From NCBI GenBank assembly GCA_024529925.1, contig JAFEUB010000906.1, positions 62,001-126,000 of the forward strand: a stretch of DNA of 64,000 bases, written 5' to 3'. This DNA is from Ophthalmolycus amberensis. Its lineage: Eukaryota > Chordata > Actinopteri > Perciformes > Zoarcidae. Positions 1-11,899 of this stretch are shown here, piece by piece (positions within the stretch are counted from its first letter, which is position 1; each line of letters opens with the position of its first letter). Below the pieces are notes generated by a model that saw nothing but the letters and a program-made list of their open reading frames with translations, did not search any database and had not been told where the DNA came from. The position numbers were made by a program, and so were the translations under genes.

Positions 1-216
1 TGTGTAACTGATTGGAAAGCTACCTTTGTGAGCCGACAAGCTAACGGTTGTTAGCCAGAAAGCTAACGTTAGTCAGCCATTGGAGAGCTAAAGTGCTAAC
101 GTTAGCTAGTTTGCTAATAGAAAAATACTGTCGGTCCGTTCCTGTAACTGGAAAACGTTTTTATCGATATTTTATTGTTTTAAGCCGATATATTCACTAT
201 CGTTATCCAGCCAGAC
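1..216 (+). promoter_or_regulatory. thoc5: thoc5 5' flank and 5' UTR
   Basis: This stretch lies directly before the thoc5 start codon and should hold the 5' UTR and perhaps part of the promoter. Two copies of the palindrome TAACGTTA are at 64-71 and 97-104; the second sits inside a 12-bp perfect palindrome, GCTAACGTTAGC (95-106). No TATA box is evident. A 72-codon ORF opens at 48 and overlaps the real start in another frame, so it could act as an upstream ORF if transcription begins before 48. The transcription start is not visible from sequence alone. Confidence 0.5.
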
Positions 217-3200
217 ATGTCGTCGGACGCCCTGAAGAAGCGGAAGCCGAAGGTTCTCCGCACTGAAGGAGGAACACCGGAGACGAAGCGAGGTCGCGGA
301 GAGGGAGATCATCAGGTAACGTGAAGTTAGGACGCCGCCGGATCGGACCGGTTTAGGGCGACGGAGGGGCCGCAGAGTGCAGCAGTGTGTAGGGAGACCA
401 ACAGCAGAAGGCCTAGGCTAGGGTGTGATTTGGATGACGGTCCTCATGTGATTGAAACACAAATTAAATGTTGATGAATAAAATATGGACGCATAGACTA
501 GGTTTGATGTCCCACTATTTCTAAGCACTAACGTTATATTGTTACCAATCAGATACCATTCAAATATAAGTTATCAATGTTGAAGTTTGAGTGAAGTTCA
601 GAGTCTGGGACCTGACTTAACTCACTCACCACTTGCCTGCCAGTTGTGTTGTAATGGATTCAGCACTAGAGTGGGGTCAAGTTAAAGCACGGCCGACAGT
701 GGTGTGATCTACTGTATGCATTGATGTATTTTCCAGGATGTGCGTGTGTACAGTGAGGAGGTGGAGCTGGATGCCAGGGACCCTGAGCAGGACTTCCTGC
801 AGTACAAAGAGTCATGTGAGAGTTTGGCTACACTCATGAGTGAGATTCAGGAGCTGAAAGCCAACGGAGCCAAAGACGGGGTAAGAATCTTACATTTAAG
901 ATAGCACGCACATCCAGACTACTGAGACATTACAGAATGATTTCATAGTCGGTGTCTGTCAGACTCGTTATTAACTCATCAAAGTGATGTGCTGGCTTGT
1001 CACTGCAGAAACGTTATACATGTGGTACTTTCTAGTGGCATTGGTAAATCTAATGCGTCACAACATTGTGTATATGTGATCACCACCAAAGTTTATTGTG
1101 TCTACACCACAATGATGAAGTCTAACTAGTTTTGTCTGTTCTCAGTGTGCTGAGGTGGAGCAGAGACGTATGCAGAGCTGCATCCACTTCATGAATCTGA
1201 AAAAACTCAATCGTCTGGCTCATATGCGACTGAAGAAAGGTAGAGACCAGACACACGAGGTAACTCCCACACAACTCTCACAGGCTGTCCAGCTTCCATG
1301 AGATATTAACAGAAATACCAGCGTAGCTTAAGCTCACTCCATTCCATTCATTTGCTGAAAAAATGCTGCCTCAACTCTTTTGTGCTGATGAGGAACACCA
1401 ACAACGTGGTTTCTACTTTAACCACCAAACTGCAGTAGTTGTCACTGTCAGCAGATAAAACGTATACGCCCTCGGGTTTGTTTAATTTAGACTTCATTGA
1501 TCCAGTTTTGAATCCTGCTTATTGATCCTTGTTCTTATCGAGTCCTGGTTCTGATTCTTGGCGAATTGTTTGTCATGTATTTATTTCCAGGGTTGTTTTT
1601 GTAAACCAACCGTAACTACCTTCTTTTCCTTTCAGGCCAAGCAGAGAGTGGATGTGCTGCACCTTCAGTTACAGAACCTGCTGTATGAAGTGATGCATCT
1701 TCAGAAGGAGATCAGCAAGTGTCTGGAGTTCAAGTTAGTACAGAATATATCCTCCGACTTACTACCCATGAAAACATGCTGAAGATAACCATTGCTACGG
1801 TATATACTACAAATATAGTTTATAACACACCTTTCCCTGATCCAGGTCTAAGCATGAGGAAATAGACTTGGTGCCTGAGGAGGAGTTTTACCAGGAGGCG
1901 CCACAGGACATTTCCAGGCCTCAGCTCACGAAGAATGATCCTCACCAGCTCACACTGGCACGGCTGGACTGGGAGCTCGAACAGCGGAAGAGGTATGCAA
2001 ACTTACCCAAAATATAAACCAAACCGTAATTATTTTTGAGTATAGAGCAGCGGTTCAAAGTTTGTGCTTGGATACAGGCTGGCAGAGAAATACAAGGAGT
2101 CACAGACCACAAGGGAGAAGATCCAGAAGAGCATCGAGGTGAAGAAGGAACATCTGACAAGCCTGCAGCCAGGACTCAATGCCATCATGCAGGTATAGGT
2201 GCCATATTACAGAGGTCTTGATAGGACCACGCTATCACTCGGGCTTTGTTGCAGTCGCAGCAGCTCGGAGTATTGATTTTGAAAATGTATTGTTTGCTTA
2301 TGATTTATGATATTGACTTGCTTAATTAGTTTCTTCATTGATGGACACCACATATACACCCTTAATGACGATATGATTTCTGCTCTCTCCTCTTCCCCAG
2401 GCCTCTATCCCAGTGCAGGAGTACCTGTCCATGCCTTGTGAACAGGCTCAGATTCAGACAGAGGTTGCCCGCCACCTGCCTCCACCTCTCTATGTCCTGT
2501 TTGTTCAAGCCAATGCCTACGGCCAGGCCTGTGGTAAGTCGTAGTTAGAGGAAGAATATCTTATGTTTCAAGACAAAGAAGAGTTTTCTTTAAGGAATGT
2601 AAACCCTGATTGTCGTGATTTATTTTTGTTTCCATGTCAGACAAGAACCTGTGTGTCTCAATAAGTGGTGATGTGGAAGAGGCCAAGGCTCTGTCCAAAC
2701 CTCCAGAAGATTCCCAGGGTACGAACACGTATCACTCGAACACGTAGTTTGATGTGCAGTTCATCTTTGGTTTTACTCAATGCTGCTTAATATTTCAAGT
2801 TGTATTTGTGAGAGATGTATCTCCAACAAAAAAAACAACATAATATTCTTTGTCCTGGTTTCATTTAGATGATGAGAGTGACTCAGATGCAGAGGAGGAG
2901 CAGGAGAAAACGGTGAGTCTCGGGCCTGGCTTCACTCCCAACACACACTAACACCCTCCGGTCAGTGAGTTCAACGATTTCTTATTATACCCGTCTTTGC
3001 AACGGACACACAATTTGTCCCAGAAGTCCCAGCTGTCACACGTTGTAGTATGGCGGGTTGGAGAGTGGCCTCTATTGATCTCTTCCTGCTTCCGGGCGAG
3101 TGCCAGCAGGGGGGTTTTGGGAAATATTTCCCAAGGATGGCTAGGTGACTGTAACCAGAGCCCACCTCAGACATGCACACTCAGCACCGGACCAGTGCTG

Positions 3201-6069
3201 TCTGTTGGGATGTTTCTCTAGTGAAGTAAATGTGTAGTTTGAATAAAATGTGTTGGCATATCTGCTTATGACTGCTCAGATTAGATTGTCTTTATCGTCC
3301 ACCTCAGTGGAAATGAGTCTTTAGCGTTTCCCAAGTACAACAAGGTCCATTCAATCCGCACAACGCAAAACATTGTTCAAAACATACAATAGTGCAAACG
3401 GGCTAAATAATCAATACAAGAGAGCACATTTTCATCTGACACATCTTCCAGCCTTTCCTTTGAGCTGTTGCCTCCTTATATCCATAACAATAGAAGTCAA
3501 ATACATGTTTCTCCTGGAAGCAGCTAGATTTTGATTCTAATTGTTTTTCTAATTTATTTAATATGTCACGATGTCAAACATACACTTTGCCTCGCTTTCT
3601 TTCTCCTCATCTCTTTTTTTTCTCTTGCTTGTTATTGACAGAAGAGAAGAAGGCCGACTACAGGTGGCCAGCTGGATGACAAACGACGGGAGATGCTGAA
3701 AAGGCACCCTCTGTCCCTCTGCTTAGACCTCAAGTGTAAAGGTAACTCATTCTACTAGTCCTCTGTAATGTAGCTGTGCTGTGTATCGTGGTAACTCTAC
3801 ACCTACCAGATAGTGAGTGAAAGGAAGTAAGCGTGACCCAGTCTGCTATGATGTCATGACACCATTTGACCCTCGTGTTCCCTCTGCTGGCAGTAAAAGG
3901 AATAGTGACATATTATAGGGGGATCTGCATTGCAGACGTAACTCTACCTAAAGGGGGAGGTCTCTAGTGCTTCTCTCTCCCCGGTCGTCTTCACCGCTGC
4001 CAGCTGCAGCAGTCAGTTTACTGCAGTAAGAGCAAAAAGTGAGCAGCGTAGGTGTCGGGGAGTTCACTGTGAAAGATGACCATCAACATAGTGTGTGCCC
4101 CCTGGAGGGAGCTGCGGCCACGCCCTGTTATTGTTCACCAATGCGCTGCAGTGTAAAGAGAAACCCCTTGTGGACGCTCACTGAGAGGATTAATACCTAG
4201 AGGGAGTAGTGAGCCAGTAATGGATCAGTTAGTCACCTTGTGTTATCCATCATGTCTCCACAGATGGCAGCATCCTCCATCTCCACTTCTACTACCTGAT
4301 GAATCTGAACATTATGACAGTCAAGACCAAGGTCTCCACCTCCACAGACCTCAACACAGCCATCAGTGCAGGGTCTGTGTGTGTATTTTATCATCTCTGT
4401 CTGTGTTGATTGTAAAACGTGTGTCAAGATGGATGCCTCGTCTACTGCAAACTACAACTACTTACTGGTATAAATACAGTAACCCGGACCTGTCTGAGTC
4501 TGATGACGTCTTCTTTTGCAGGGACCTGCTGAAATCAGACACTCTACTCAGCTGTCTCTACACCAGCGATCAGGGGCGAGAAACACCCAATCCAGCTAAC
4601 CGCTACCAGTTTGATAAAGTCGGGTGAGGATGTCAAGTAATTAAAGGAAATGAGAAGATATTCAGCGAATCACAAGCCAGCAGAATTAACCCATACTTTC
4701 CTATTAGAATTGTTTGCTTTGCTGATTATGTGGAGGATCTCGGCCATCCCTACATGTGGGTTCAGAGTCTAGGAGGACTCCATTTTCCCAAAGATCCTTC
4801 CGAGGTGCGTGTTGAAATCGAGTATTATCCCAGATGTGCACGGGTTCTGCGTGTTACCCCTCTCGTAACTTTGGTACATGCTCATGTTTTTCCAGGGCGT
4901 GCGTGTCGGCAGTTCTCTGTGTGCCAGCCACATGGAGACCACCATGAAGCTGCTGAGGGGACGACTCCTGTCCCGCTTGGCTTTGCACAAACAGTTTGCC
5001 TCTCTAGGTACGTTGTATGTAAACAACCACACATCGATCACTCCTGCAGAAGAGGTGGGACAGTTTGAGTGAGTGTGTTTGTGCTCCTGTCCTCCAGAGC
5101 ACAGCATCATCCTGGTCTCCAGCGAGTGTCAGCAACTCTTTCCTGCCAAGATCATCTCGCGTTTAGCTCGCTGGACCCAGTCCACTCACCAGGACTACAT
5201 GGTATGCACACGTATAAACACACACACGTACAGACCTGTTTAAAAAGATTAACGACACTCCTCGCGCAGGACGTGTCTCACTGTGATATCGCTCTTTCTT
5301 GGTAGGAGCTGCCATATACTCGTCATGTGACTGATGCTGGGCTGGCAACGGAGACCGACCTGTACTTCATGTCTGTGGTGGAAAGGGGCACAGGTAAACT
5401 ACTAGCACCGATGATAGAATTGAATTGAATAGAAATGTCTTATAACCCACCTGCCTTGATCTTTTTCTTCCTCAGCTCACCTCCAGGTCGCTGTGGTGCT
5501 GAGTCCCCGTTACCCAGAAGTCTCTCCTCTTTTCTCCCTCTCCCTCAGCTGGAAGGGAGAGCGGAGTGGACGCACCGATGACAACCTTCGAGTACGAGCA
5601 TTTTTCAATATCGGTCACTCGTGTTCCATAAGCTTGTGCTCTGTTTATGCACAAGCTCATTTTACATCTAGATATTTCAGGCTCTGACGGACTCGTCTCT
5701 TCCTTTTTCAGGCCATGGAGAGCGAGGTCAACGTGTTCAAAAATGAACTGCAGGGGCCACGACCAGGACACCAGCTCCTGACCAATCAGTTTTCACGCCT
5801 GTGTGTCTGCCTGGATGTGTATTTGGAGACTGAAGGACAAGATGACAGCGTGGAGGGACCACGAGAGTTTCCAAGAGAAAAGATGTGTCTGCGCACCGTC
5901 AGGTACGCAGTCACAAGAAGCTGTTCGTAGACGAGATGTGGTCAAAAGACAGTTTGGTATCTGAATAGATTTACTGCATCTCTGACGTCTCATTCTCTTT
6001 CACAGGGGTCCAAATCGTCTGAAGCCGTTCAAGTACAACCACCCTCAGGGCTTCTTCAGTCACCGCTAG
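217..6069 (+). CDS. thoc5: THO complex subunit 5 (19 coding exons)
   Basis: THOC5 is a subunit of the THO part of the TREX complex, which couples transcription to mRNA processing and nuclear export. Coding exons: 217-315, 737-880, 1146-1259, 1636-1733, 1846-1992, 2078-2192, 2401-2533, 2641-2718, 2869-2912, 3642-3741, 4264-4372, 4522-4623, 4708-4804, 4896-5007, 5098-5201, 5306-5393, 5476-5591, 5712-5902, 6006-6069. They sum to 2055 nt, 684 aa plus stop; human THOC5 is 683 aa. All junctions are GT-AG and keep phase. The N-terminus MSSDALKKRKPKV has the basic stretch of the human protein (MSSESSKKRKPKV). Residues such as LKKLNRLAHMRLKKGRDQTH (exon 3), LEQRK (exon 5) and the C-terminus KYNHPQGFFSHR are near identical to human. 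The middle has an acidic stretch (DDESDSDAEEEQEK) followed by KRRRPT, a probable nuclear localisation signal. The gene is tail to tail with nefh, as in human 22q12. No breaks seen. Confidence 0.97.
3260..3430. repeat. probable interspersed-repeat remnant in thoc5 intron 9
   Basis: In the 729-bp intron between exons 9 and 10, the sequence from about 3280 (GATTGTCTTTATCGTCCACC) to about 3425 resembles the 'CTTTATTGTCC...GTGCAAA' remnants common in fish genomes, probably the end of a retroelement. I see no target-site duplication or coding capacity. This rests on recollection of the motif, not on a database match. Confidence 0.35.
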
Positions 6070-6184
6070 AATTGTCCTTGTGATTCTCACTGCTGTACTT
6101 CACAACTGTAACTCCTCCAGCTTATCTTTGTGGCTCTTTGACACGCAAAGTATTCCTTTTTAAAAGTATTTTTACCTGTTTGAA

Positions 6185-6190
6185 AATAAA
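6185..6190 (+). terminator. thoc5: thoc5 poly(A) signal
   Basis: A canonical AATAAA lies 115 bp after the thoc5 stop codon and is followed by a GT-rich stretch (GGGTGTGTGTCTGG near 6214), as expected for a cleavage site near 6205. This gives a short 3' UTR of roughly 135 nt. Confidence 0.75.
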
Positions 6191-6209
6191 AAAACGACAT
6201 GTTATTTTC

Positions 6210-7470
6210 TTGACTGGGTGTGTGTCTGGTCTATTTAATCTATTGTGCACTCCAAGCTTCTCTATTTGATCCTTCTCCAGCCTCACCTCTCTCTGCGCTG
6301 CTCTATTTATAGACGCTAGCTGATTATTATGCCATTGTGGTTTAATGCTACAGAGAGCTGAGTCATCATATTCCTGTCCATGGAATACTGATATTTTATA
6401 GTCAACAGTTAGCCTTTGACCTTTTCATTTTTCATCTTGGATGCTTTAATGGAAGAAAAACAGCTCGTTGTTCAGGATGCTGATAACAATTCCCTCAAGG
6501 ATTCCTCTGATTTTATGATTAGATAGCAGCAGTCTACAGAAGTCTACGGCAAAATATCACAAATTTTCTTGCACATTGGAGTGCTGATTCAGCAGGATTT
6601 AACTGAATCCAGACATCCATGCCTCAAAGACTTATGGATGTATGTAAATGGAAGAAGCCACTGGGGCTGATTACTAGTTGAGTTACTGCAATCAGGGACT
6701 TCCGGTCATACTTTTATCTTCCTAGTTTTTTTTTTCAAATTCTCAAAACCAATTTGTAATTACATTTGTCATTTGTGACTTCCACCTGTTGTGTTTTGTG
6801 ACGTGGTCGATTAACACAAAGCCATCTATCAGATGACACGAGATTGGATGCGAAGAGAACCCTGAAATCTCACCAGGAGAGAAAACCTTCCAATGTGGCC
6901 AAAGTGTGTCCAATGTCAGAACTGTATCCAAACAAAAAGGTGATGAAATGCTTTTGTAACCGGCTGCTGCACTCGTTAATAAACCCTATTAAAAATGTAG
7001 CTACACCTTTTCTGTGGAAGAATAAGTCATGACTGAAAAAAGACAGGATTTGTATCTCGTTGATTTAGTTCTATATTAATCGAATGCCTTCTCAGGATAC
7101 TCGATGGTGTTAGTAATTACAAATAACTGCTTCAGGGTGTGAACTTTCCTCTTTTGCTGTGAGGGCATAGCTGGAAATAAAAAGCAAAGACTGAGTCTGT
7201 TCTGTACAAGCAAGCAGCACTGCTCCTGATTTATACATGAGCGTGGTCTGTGGGACGTGAGGAAGGGTGCAGTGGCTGCTGTGGGGGGGTACAGCTCTCC
7301 CTCTCCTCAGCCGCAATGCAGTGCAGTTCCAAGCCTCGCACCTTCTACGGTTACTCGTGACACTTCTCCTTCGTAAATCCTCCCTTGAGGTCAATGTGCT
7401 ATTGATTGTAGTTTTTTTTTTTTTGCAGAAGTAAACAGATTCTCCCAAAAGCCTTTTGTGTTTGATTTAT
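6210..7470. other. thoc5-nefh intergenic interval
   Basis: About 1.25 kb between two convergent 3' ends. I see no supported gene. Short ORFs at 6743-7032 and 7110-7448 have no recognisable similarity and no splice structure. The stretch is AT-rich with short T runs. Confidence 0.6.
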
Positions 7471-7475
7471 CATTC

Positions 7476-7481
7476 TTTATT
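7476..7481 (-). terminator. nefh: candidate nefh poly(A) signal
   Basis: On the minus strand this reads AATAAA, about 600 nt downstream of the nefh stop codon. It would give a 3' UTR of about 620 nt. It is the first clear hexamer I noticed; an earlier variant signal may be used instead. Confidence 0.5.
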
Positions 7482-8084
7482 TATGTTTCATATTGCATAT
7501 TCTCAGCAGTAAATACGTAACACATACTCATCATTGTCCTAACATTGCAGACCAGAAGAGTGAGACTTCACCTGTCAGGAGAAGCTGCATTAAGGTGCAC
7601 AACAAGCAAAATTCAAGTCTTTCTTACTGATGTATCTGTAAATATAATATAGTCATTTGTATCTCCTTAAATATACATTTTTATAGTCAATGTCTGTCAC
7701 AATCTTTAGCTTTACATTATTTTGACATCTCTAACCCTTAAAAGGCGTGTCTAGCGGTCCCCGTCAGCGGGATTCATTTTAAATGCACTTGTCATTAATT
7801 AAGGGCAGTTGTCACATTCAGATAAAGAGTTGAGAGCATTCTGCATTCACTACAGTCATACACCAGAAGCATCAGGGGTGTGTAATGGCCATACTTAGGG
7901 AGCACGGGGTTATTTGCTACAGAAATCACTATTGCTTACATACCATCACCTGCTTTGCTTTGGACATTAAAGCGCCCGTCTGAGCAGCTGGCTACATCCA
8001 GCCCCTTCCACATGCTCTTTAACCTCCCCTCCTCCAAAGAGTACTTTGGCATCTCCTCCTCTCCTCCATCACAGCTTATCGGTC

Positions 8085-11000
8085 TCACTTCTTGGCCTTC
8101 TCCTCCTTGCTCTCCTTCGCCTCCGTGCCAGAAGATTTCTCCGCCTTCCCTCCGTCTTTCCCTCCGTCCTTCACCTCCTTACTCTCTTCTTTACTGGTCT
8201 CCTTTTTTGCCTCTGGCTTCTTCTCATCTTTCTTGCTCTCAGTTTTCTCGGGTTCGGCTTTAGGTGCAGACTTCTCCTCTGGCTTCTTCTCCTCCTTCTT
8301 GCCCTCTGTTTTCCCGGGCTCTGCCTTAGGGGTAGGCTTTGGACTCCGGCTCGGCCTTCTCTGATTTAGGAGCAGAGGGTTTCTCCTCCTTGGCGGGGGG
8401 AGCACTCTCTTTAGGCTCAGACTTGGGGGCAGGTTTGTCCTCTGAGGGCTTGCTGGGAGCAGCCGGCTTCGAAGCGTCATCCACCTTTGGCGCTTCATCT
8501 TCCTTGCTCTCTTTCTTTGTATCGGTTTTGTCCGCCTTCTCTGGCTCTTTCTCCTTGGGCTCCTCCTTATTTTTCTCCTCCTTCACAGGTTGTTCTTTCT
8601 CCTTCTTCTCTTCTTTGACAGGCTGAGGCTTCTCCTCTTTTTTCTCCTCTTTAGGTGCGTCTTTGGCAGCGGCAGGCTTGGCCTTCTCTTTCTCTGGAGA
8701 CTCTGGTTCAGGGCTTTTGGGACGAGGAGATTTAGATTCAGGGGATTTGCTGGGTGGGGATTTTGACACAGGTGACTTTGACTCATCTCCTGCTGGGGAT
8801 TTGACTGCAGGCGACTTGGCCGGTGATTTGGGCATCGGGGATTTGGGCATCGGGGATTTAGATTCTGGTGATTTAGATTCTGGTGATTTTGGTGGAGATT
8901 TAGACACGGGTGATTTGACAGCAGGAGATTTAGGCGGAGGGGATGCAGCCTTTTCTGGAGATTCAGACTTATCCTCTTCCTCACCTGCCTCCTCTTCCTC
9001 ACCCTTCTCCTCATCCTTCTCCTCTCCCTTTTCTTCCTCCTTCTCTACTTCTCCCTCTCCTTCCTCCTCCTTATCGTCTCCTTCCTCCTCTTCTTTGGTT
9101 TCCTCGCCTTCTTCTTTCTCTTCCTCCTCTTCATCTGCCTCCTCTGTCACCTCTGTAACCTGGGTCTCATCTGTCTGTTCCTCCACTATGACTGTATCTG
9201 AGATCTCCTCACTTTTCACTTTCAAGTGGGAAGAGATTCTGCTCTCCAGGTAAGAGTACGGACCTCCTCCTGACACGAAGCGATTCTCCTCTCCCTCCAG
9301 TAACTTCCTGTTTCAAAAACAAAGACACACAGTCAGCGAAAATGTCAATAACTTGTGTCACTAAGAAGCCAAATAATTATTTGAATTATGTGTAAACCCT
9401 GACTAACCTATAAGCAGCAATCTCAATATCTAAAGCCATCTTCACATTCAGCAGCTCCTGATAGTCTTTCAGCTGGCTGGCCATCTCCCATTTGGTGGTT
9501 TTCAGCTCATTGTCCAGCTGGTTGATGGTCTCCTGCAAAAAGAAAAAAAACATAGCCGTCCAGGTCAAATGTCATACAGACGGTATGAAAGGAAGTGAAA
9601 TGAATGTGGTGTTTCCCTGTGTGGGATAAGTGAGATGTTTGTGTTGTGTTCTTGCCTGTAGGGAGTTGAGGTCATCGTGGTGTCTGTCTTCACTTTCCAT
9701 ACAGCTGCCTCTCCAGCGACTCCTTGGTTCCCCGAAGAGTCTCCAGCTCAATCGTGCGGCTCTGGAGCTGACGGCGGTAGTCTACGATCTCCTCCTGGCT
9801 TCCACGAATTGCACCTTGGTTGGACCGAGCAGCTTCAGACAGATGCTCCATGCGCACTGCCGATATTGCACACGAAAGAATGTATTTAGAAATCACATTT
9901 GCTGTCTCATACCATTGACTAGCTAATGTCCAAAGACAGTTTGACGTGACTTGCTTTACAGCAAACTTCTGCATTCTTATTCATTCCATAAGCATTCGTA
10001 CATTTGACATTTGTCCCCAGAGAGTCTCTTCTGGGAGCCTGAGTAACCTTGGCAGTGTCCATCTGTCAGTCAGTACTCTGACTCAGCACCTTTCCTCCTC
10101 CAAGCATGAATGAGCCACACTGCTGCAGTCAGCTGGACATCACACAGGGAAGGTCATTCACTTTGCACCTTTCGCTCGTTATCAAGTCAGCATGTGCAGC
10201 AAGGGTCAATCTATAGTTCATTAAGTTCTGTGACACGCAGCTCAGCTAAAACCCTTGTTGGCCTTTAAAGTTGTTGACTGTGTATTTGTGCAGCACCACA
10301 AATGTCAGTATAATCGTAAAGAGGATTCTCATAGGGCTCCATCCATCATCTATCTATCACATCCAATTGCCACATCAGAAACAGAGGACTGTTAGAGTGG
10401 TGAAGCATTATCTGTCTTGTCCGCCTACCACAAACAGTGACCTTGGAACCACTTTTCTATTTGTAGAGGTTCAGGGTAAGAGACACACAGCACATGGGGC
10501 GGGAGCAAGAACACACCAACTGTAACCCACAGCGGGAGTGCGAATTAATCATAGGCTCCTCTCTGTGTGCCATCTCTCTCCTGCAGTGCTTGCCTTAAGT
10601 ACAAAATATTATTCTGCGGCAGCGATGCACCCGCAGAAAGGTGCACTGGCTAAATTATTGACATAGCCGTTTGATCGCTCTGCATTTTATAGTCATGATA
10701 TCTGCCTGGACTTACTTAATTTGCCTGTAATCTGTGAAGAAATGTCCTCAGTTTAGTTAAAGTTACCACATCTGTTAATCTGCAAAGATTTAGAAGTCAG
10801 CATATAGCAATAGCTTCAGTGTTGATGGTCTCATCAAAAAGTAAGTGACGCTTGTAACCCTGATATGAGCACAATACTGCAAGCTACTGCTCATTCTTCT
10901 TAAATCACATTATGCATTACAATAGGGCTACAATTCGGCGACAGGCTAATTCAGAAGTGGCATGTAAATCACAGGGATAAACTTCAGCACCACGGACAGA

Positions 11001-11834
11001 GAACCAACACTATACTGCACACAAAATAAAGTTTCGATTTTTTAGTTTTTTGTTTTAACTTTAACGTTTTTGACCCAACTCACCTTTGAACCATTCCTCC
11101 GCGTGCGTTGAGCTCTTGGATGCGTGACCGTCCAGCTGCGCGCGGATCTCTCGCAGTGCGCCGGTGACGTCCGCCTTGTGAGTGTCTCGCATGTCGAAGC
11201 TCACCTGCGCGCCGTGAATCTGCTCGAGGAGCTCGGCCACTTCTTCCTCGTGGTTCTTCTTCAGGAAAACGTCTTCTTCCTCCAGGGCACGAAGCTTCTT
11301 GTCCAGCTCCATCCGCGCCAGCCGGCACTCCTCAACATACTTCTTCATGGCGCGCGCGGCAGCGTCCAACTCTTCCCGGTTGCGCGCCTCATCCTCCAGC
11401 CTGACCCGCAGGTGCTGGATGTCCTCCTCCAGGTGCTCGTGCTCTAGAGCTGCGCGGGACTTCTCCCCGGTCAGCTGCTGCAGGAGACCCCTCAGGTCGC
11501 CCAGCTCTCGCTCGTAGTGCTCCCCGACCGTGGCGCGCCCGGCCTGGTTCTGCCGCAGAGCTGCCGCTTCTGCCTCCAAGTTGCGGTTGTGCATCTCCAG
11601 GGTGCGCACCTTGTCGATGTAGCCGGCGAACCGGTCATTCAGAGTCTGCAGAATCTCCTTCTCGTTCCTCCGTGTCATGTCGCCATTGAAGGTCTCCAAG
11701 CCGTCCACGGAGGATGGCTGGCTGTAGGTGAGGCGGCGGCGCTGGGAGTGAAAGCCGCTGGAAGACACCGAGGCAGGCCGAGCCTTGCGGTACGAGGTCG
11801 GGCCGAAGAGGTGGTGGTCTACCGTGAAACTCAT
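8085..11834 (-). CDS. nefh: neurofilament heavy polypeptide, frame broken twice as printed
   Basis: NEFH is a class IV intermediate filament subunit of axons. Exons on the minus strand: 11834-11084, 9856-9656, 9532-9408, 9307-8085. Exon 1 encodes the head (MSFTVDHHLFGPTSYRKARP) and the rod start (NEKEILQTLNDRFAGYIDKV). Exons 2-3 carry coil 2, ending in the consensus LLNVKMALDIEIAAYR. Exon 4 is the tail: an E-rich segment, 15 Lys-Ser-Pro repeats, then a K/E-rich end (SKEEKAKK). Two single-base problems exist. In exon 2 the frame runs into a stop (...SLERQLYGK, stop) while the conserved EDRHHDDLNSLQ follows one base out of frame, around 9691-9707. In exon 4 the KSP frame stops after PESKAYP at 8326, while the K/E tail continues one base out of frame, around 8336-8355. 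Both behave as one extra base; without them the exons total 766 codons. Intron 2 starts with GC (CAG then GCAAGA). The position next to thoc5 matches human NEFH. Confidence 0.9.
8710..8931 (-). repeat. nefh: KSP phosphorylation repeats in the nefh tail
   Basis: Fifteen Lys-Ser-Pro tripeptides occur within 74 residues, spaced 4 to 8 residues apart, in units such as KSPES, KSPMP and KSPAV. In neurofilament heavy chains these serines are targets of proline-directed kinases and set side-arm spacing. Human NEFH has more than forty, so this is a short array. At DNA level it is an imperfect 15-bp-scale tandem repeat; two adjacent 15-bp units near 8830-8860 are almost identical. Confidence 0.9.
9857..11083 (-). 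other. nefh: nefh intron 1
   Basis: A 1227-bp intron with donor CAAAG then GTGAGT at 11083 and acceptor CGGCAG ending at 9857. I found no nested gene. A short ATCT stretch is near 10345. Confidence 0.8.
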
Positions 11835-11884
11835 GTTGGCTGGGCCGGATGAGAACTGACTGCAGCAGGAGCGGGAGCGCTGGG

Positions 11885-11892
11885 TTTATATA
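11885..11892 (-). promoter_or_regulatory. nefh: nefh TATA box
   Basis: The minus strand reads TATATAAA 51 bp upstream of the nefh start codon, which predicts a start of transcription near 11858 and a very short 5' UTR. The spacing fits a tissue-specific TATA promoter. Confidence 0.7.
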
Positions 11893-11899
11893 GGAGGGA

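Noticed and set aside
4220..4627. 135-codon ORF overlapping thoc5
   Set aside because: It is a shifted frame across exon 11, its 149-bp intron and exon 12; the real frame matches THOC5 with consistent splice phases.
6844..6960. Sequence reminiscent of a zinc-finger linker (GEKTFQCGQ) between thoc5 and nefh
   Set aside because: The second zinc-binding cysteine is absent, a stop lies just before in that frame, and the similarity is too short to claim a pseudogene.
8046..9253. Plus-strand ORFs rich in Ser, Leu and Pro opposite the nefh tail
   Set aside because: They are antisense shadows of the E/K/KSP-rich nefh tail codons.
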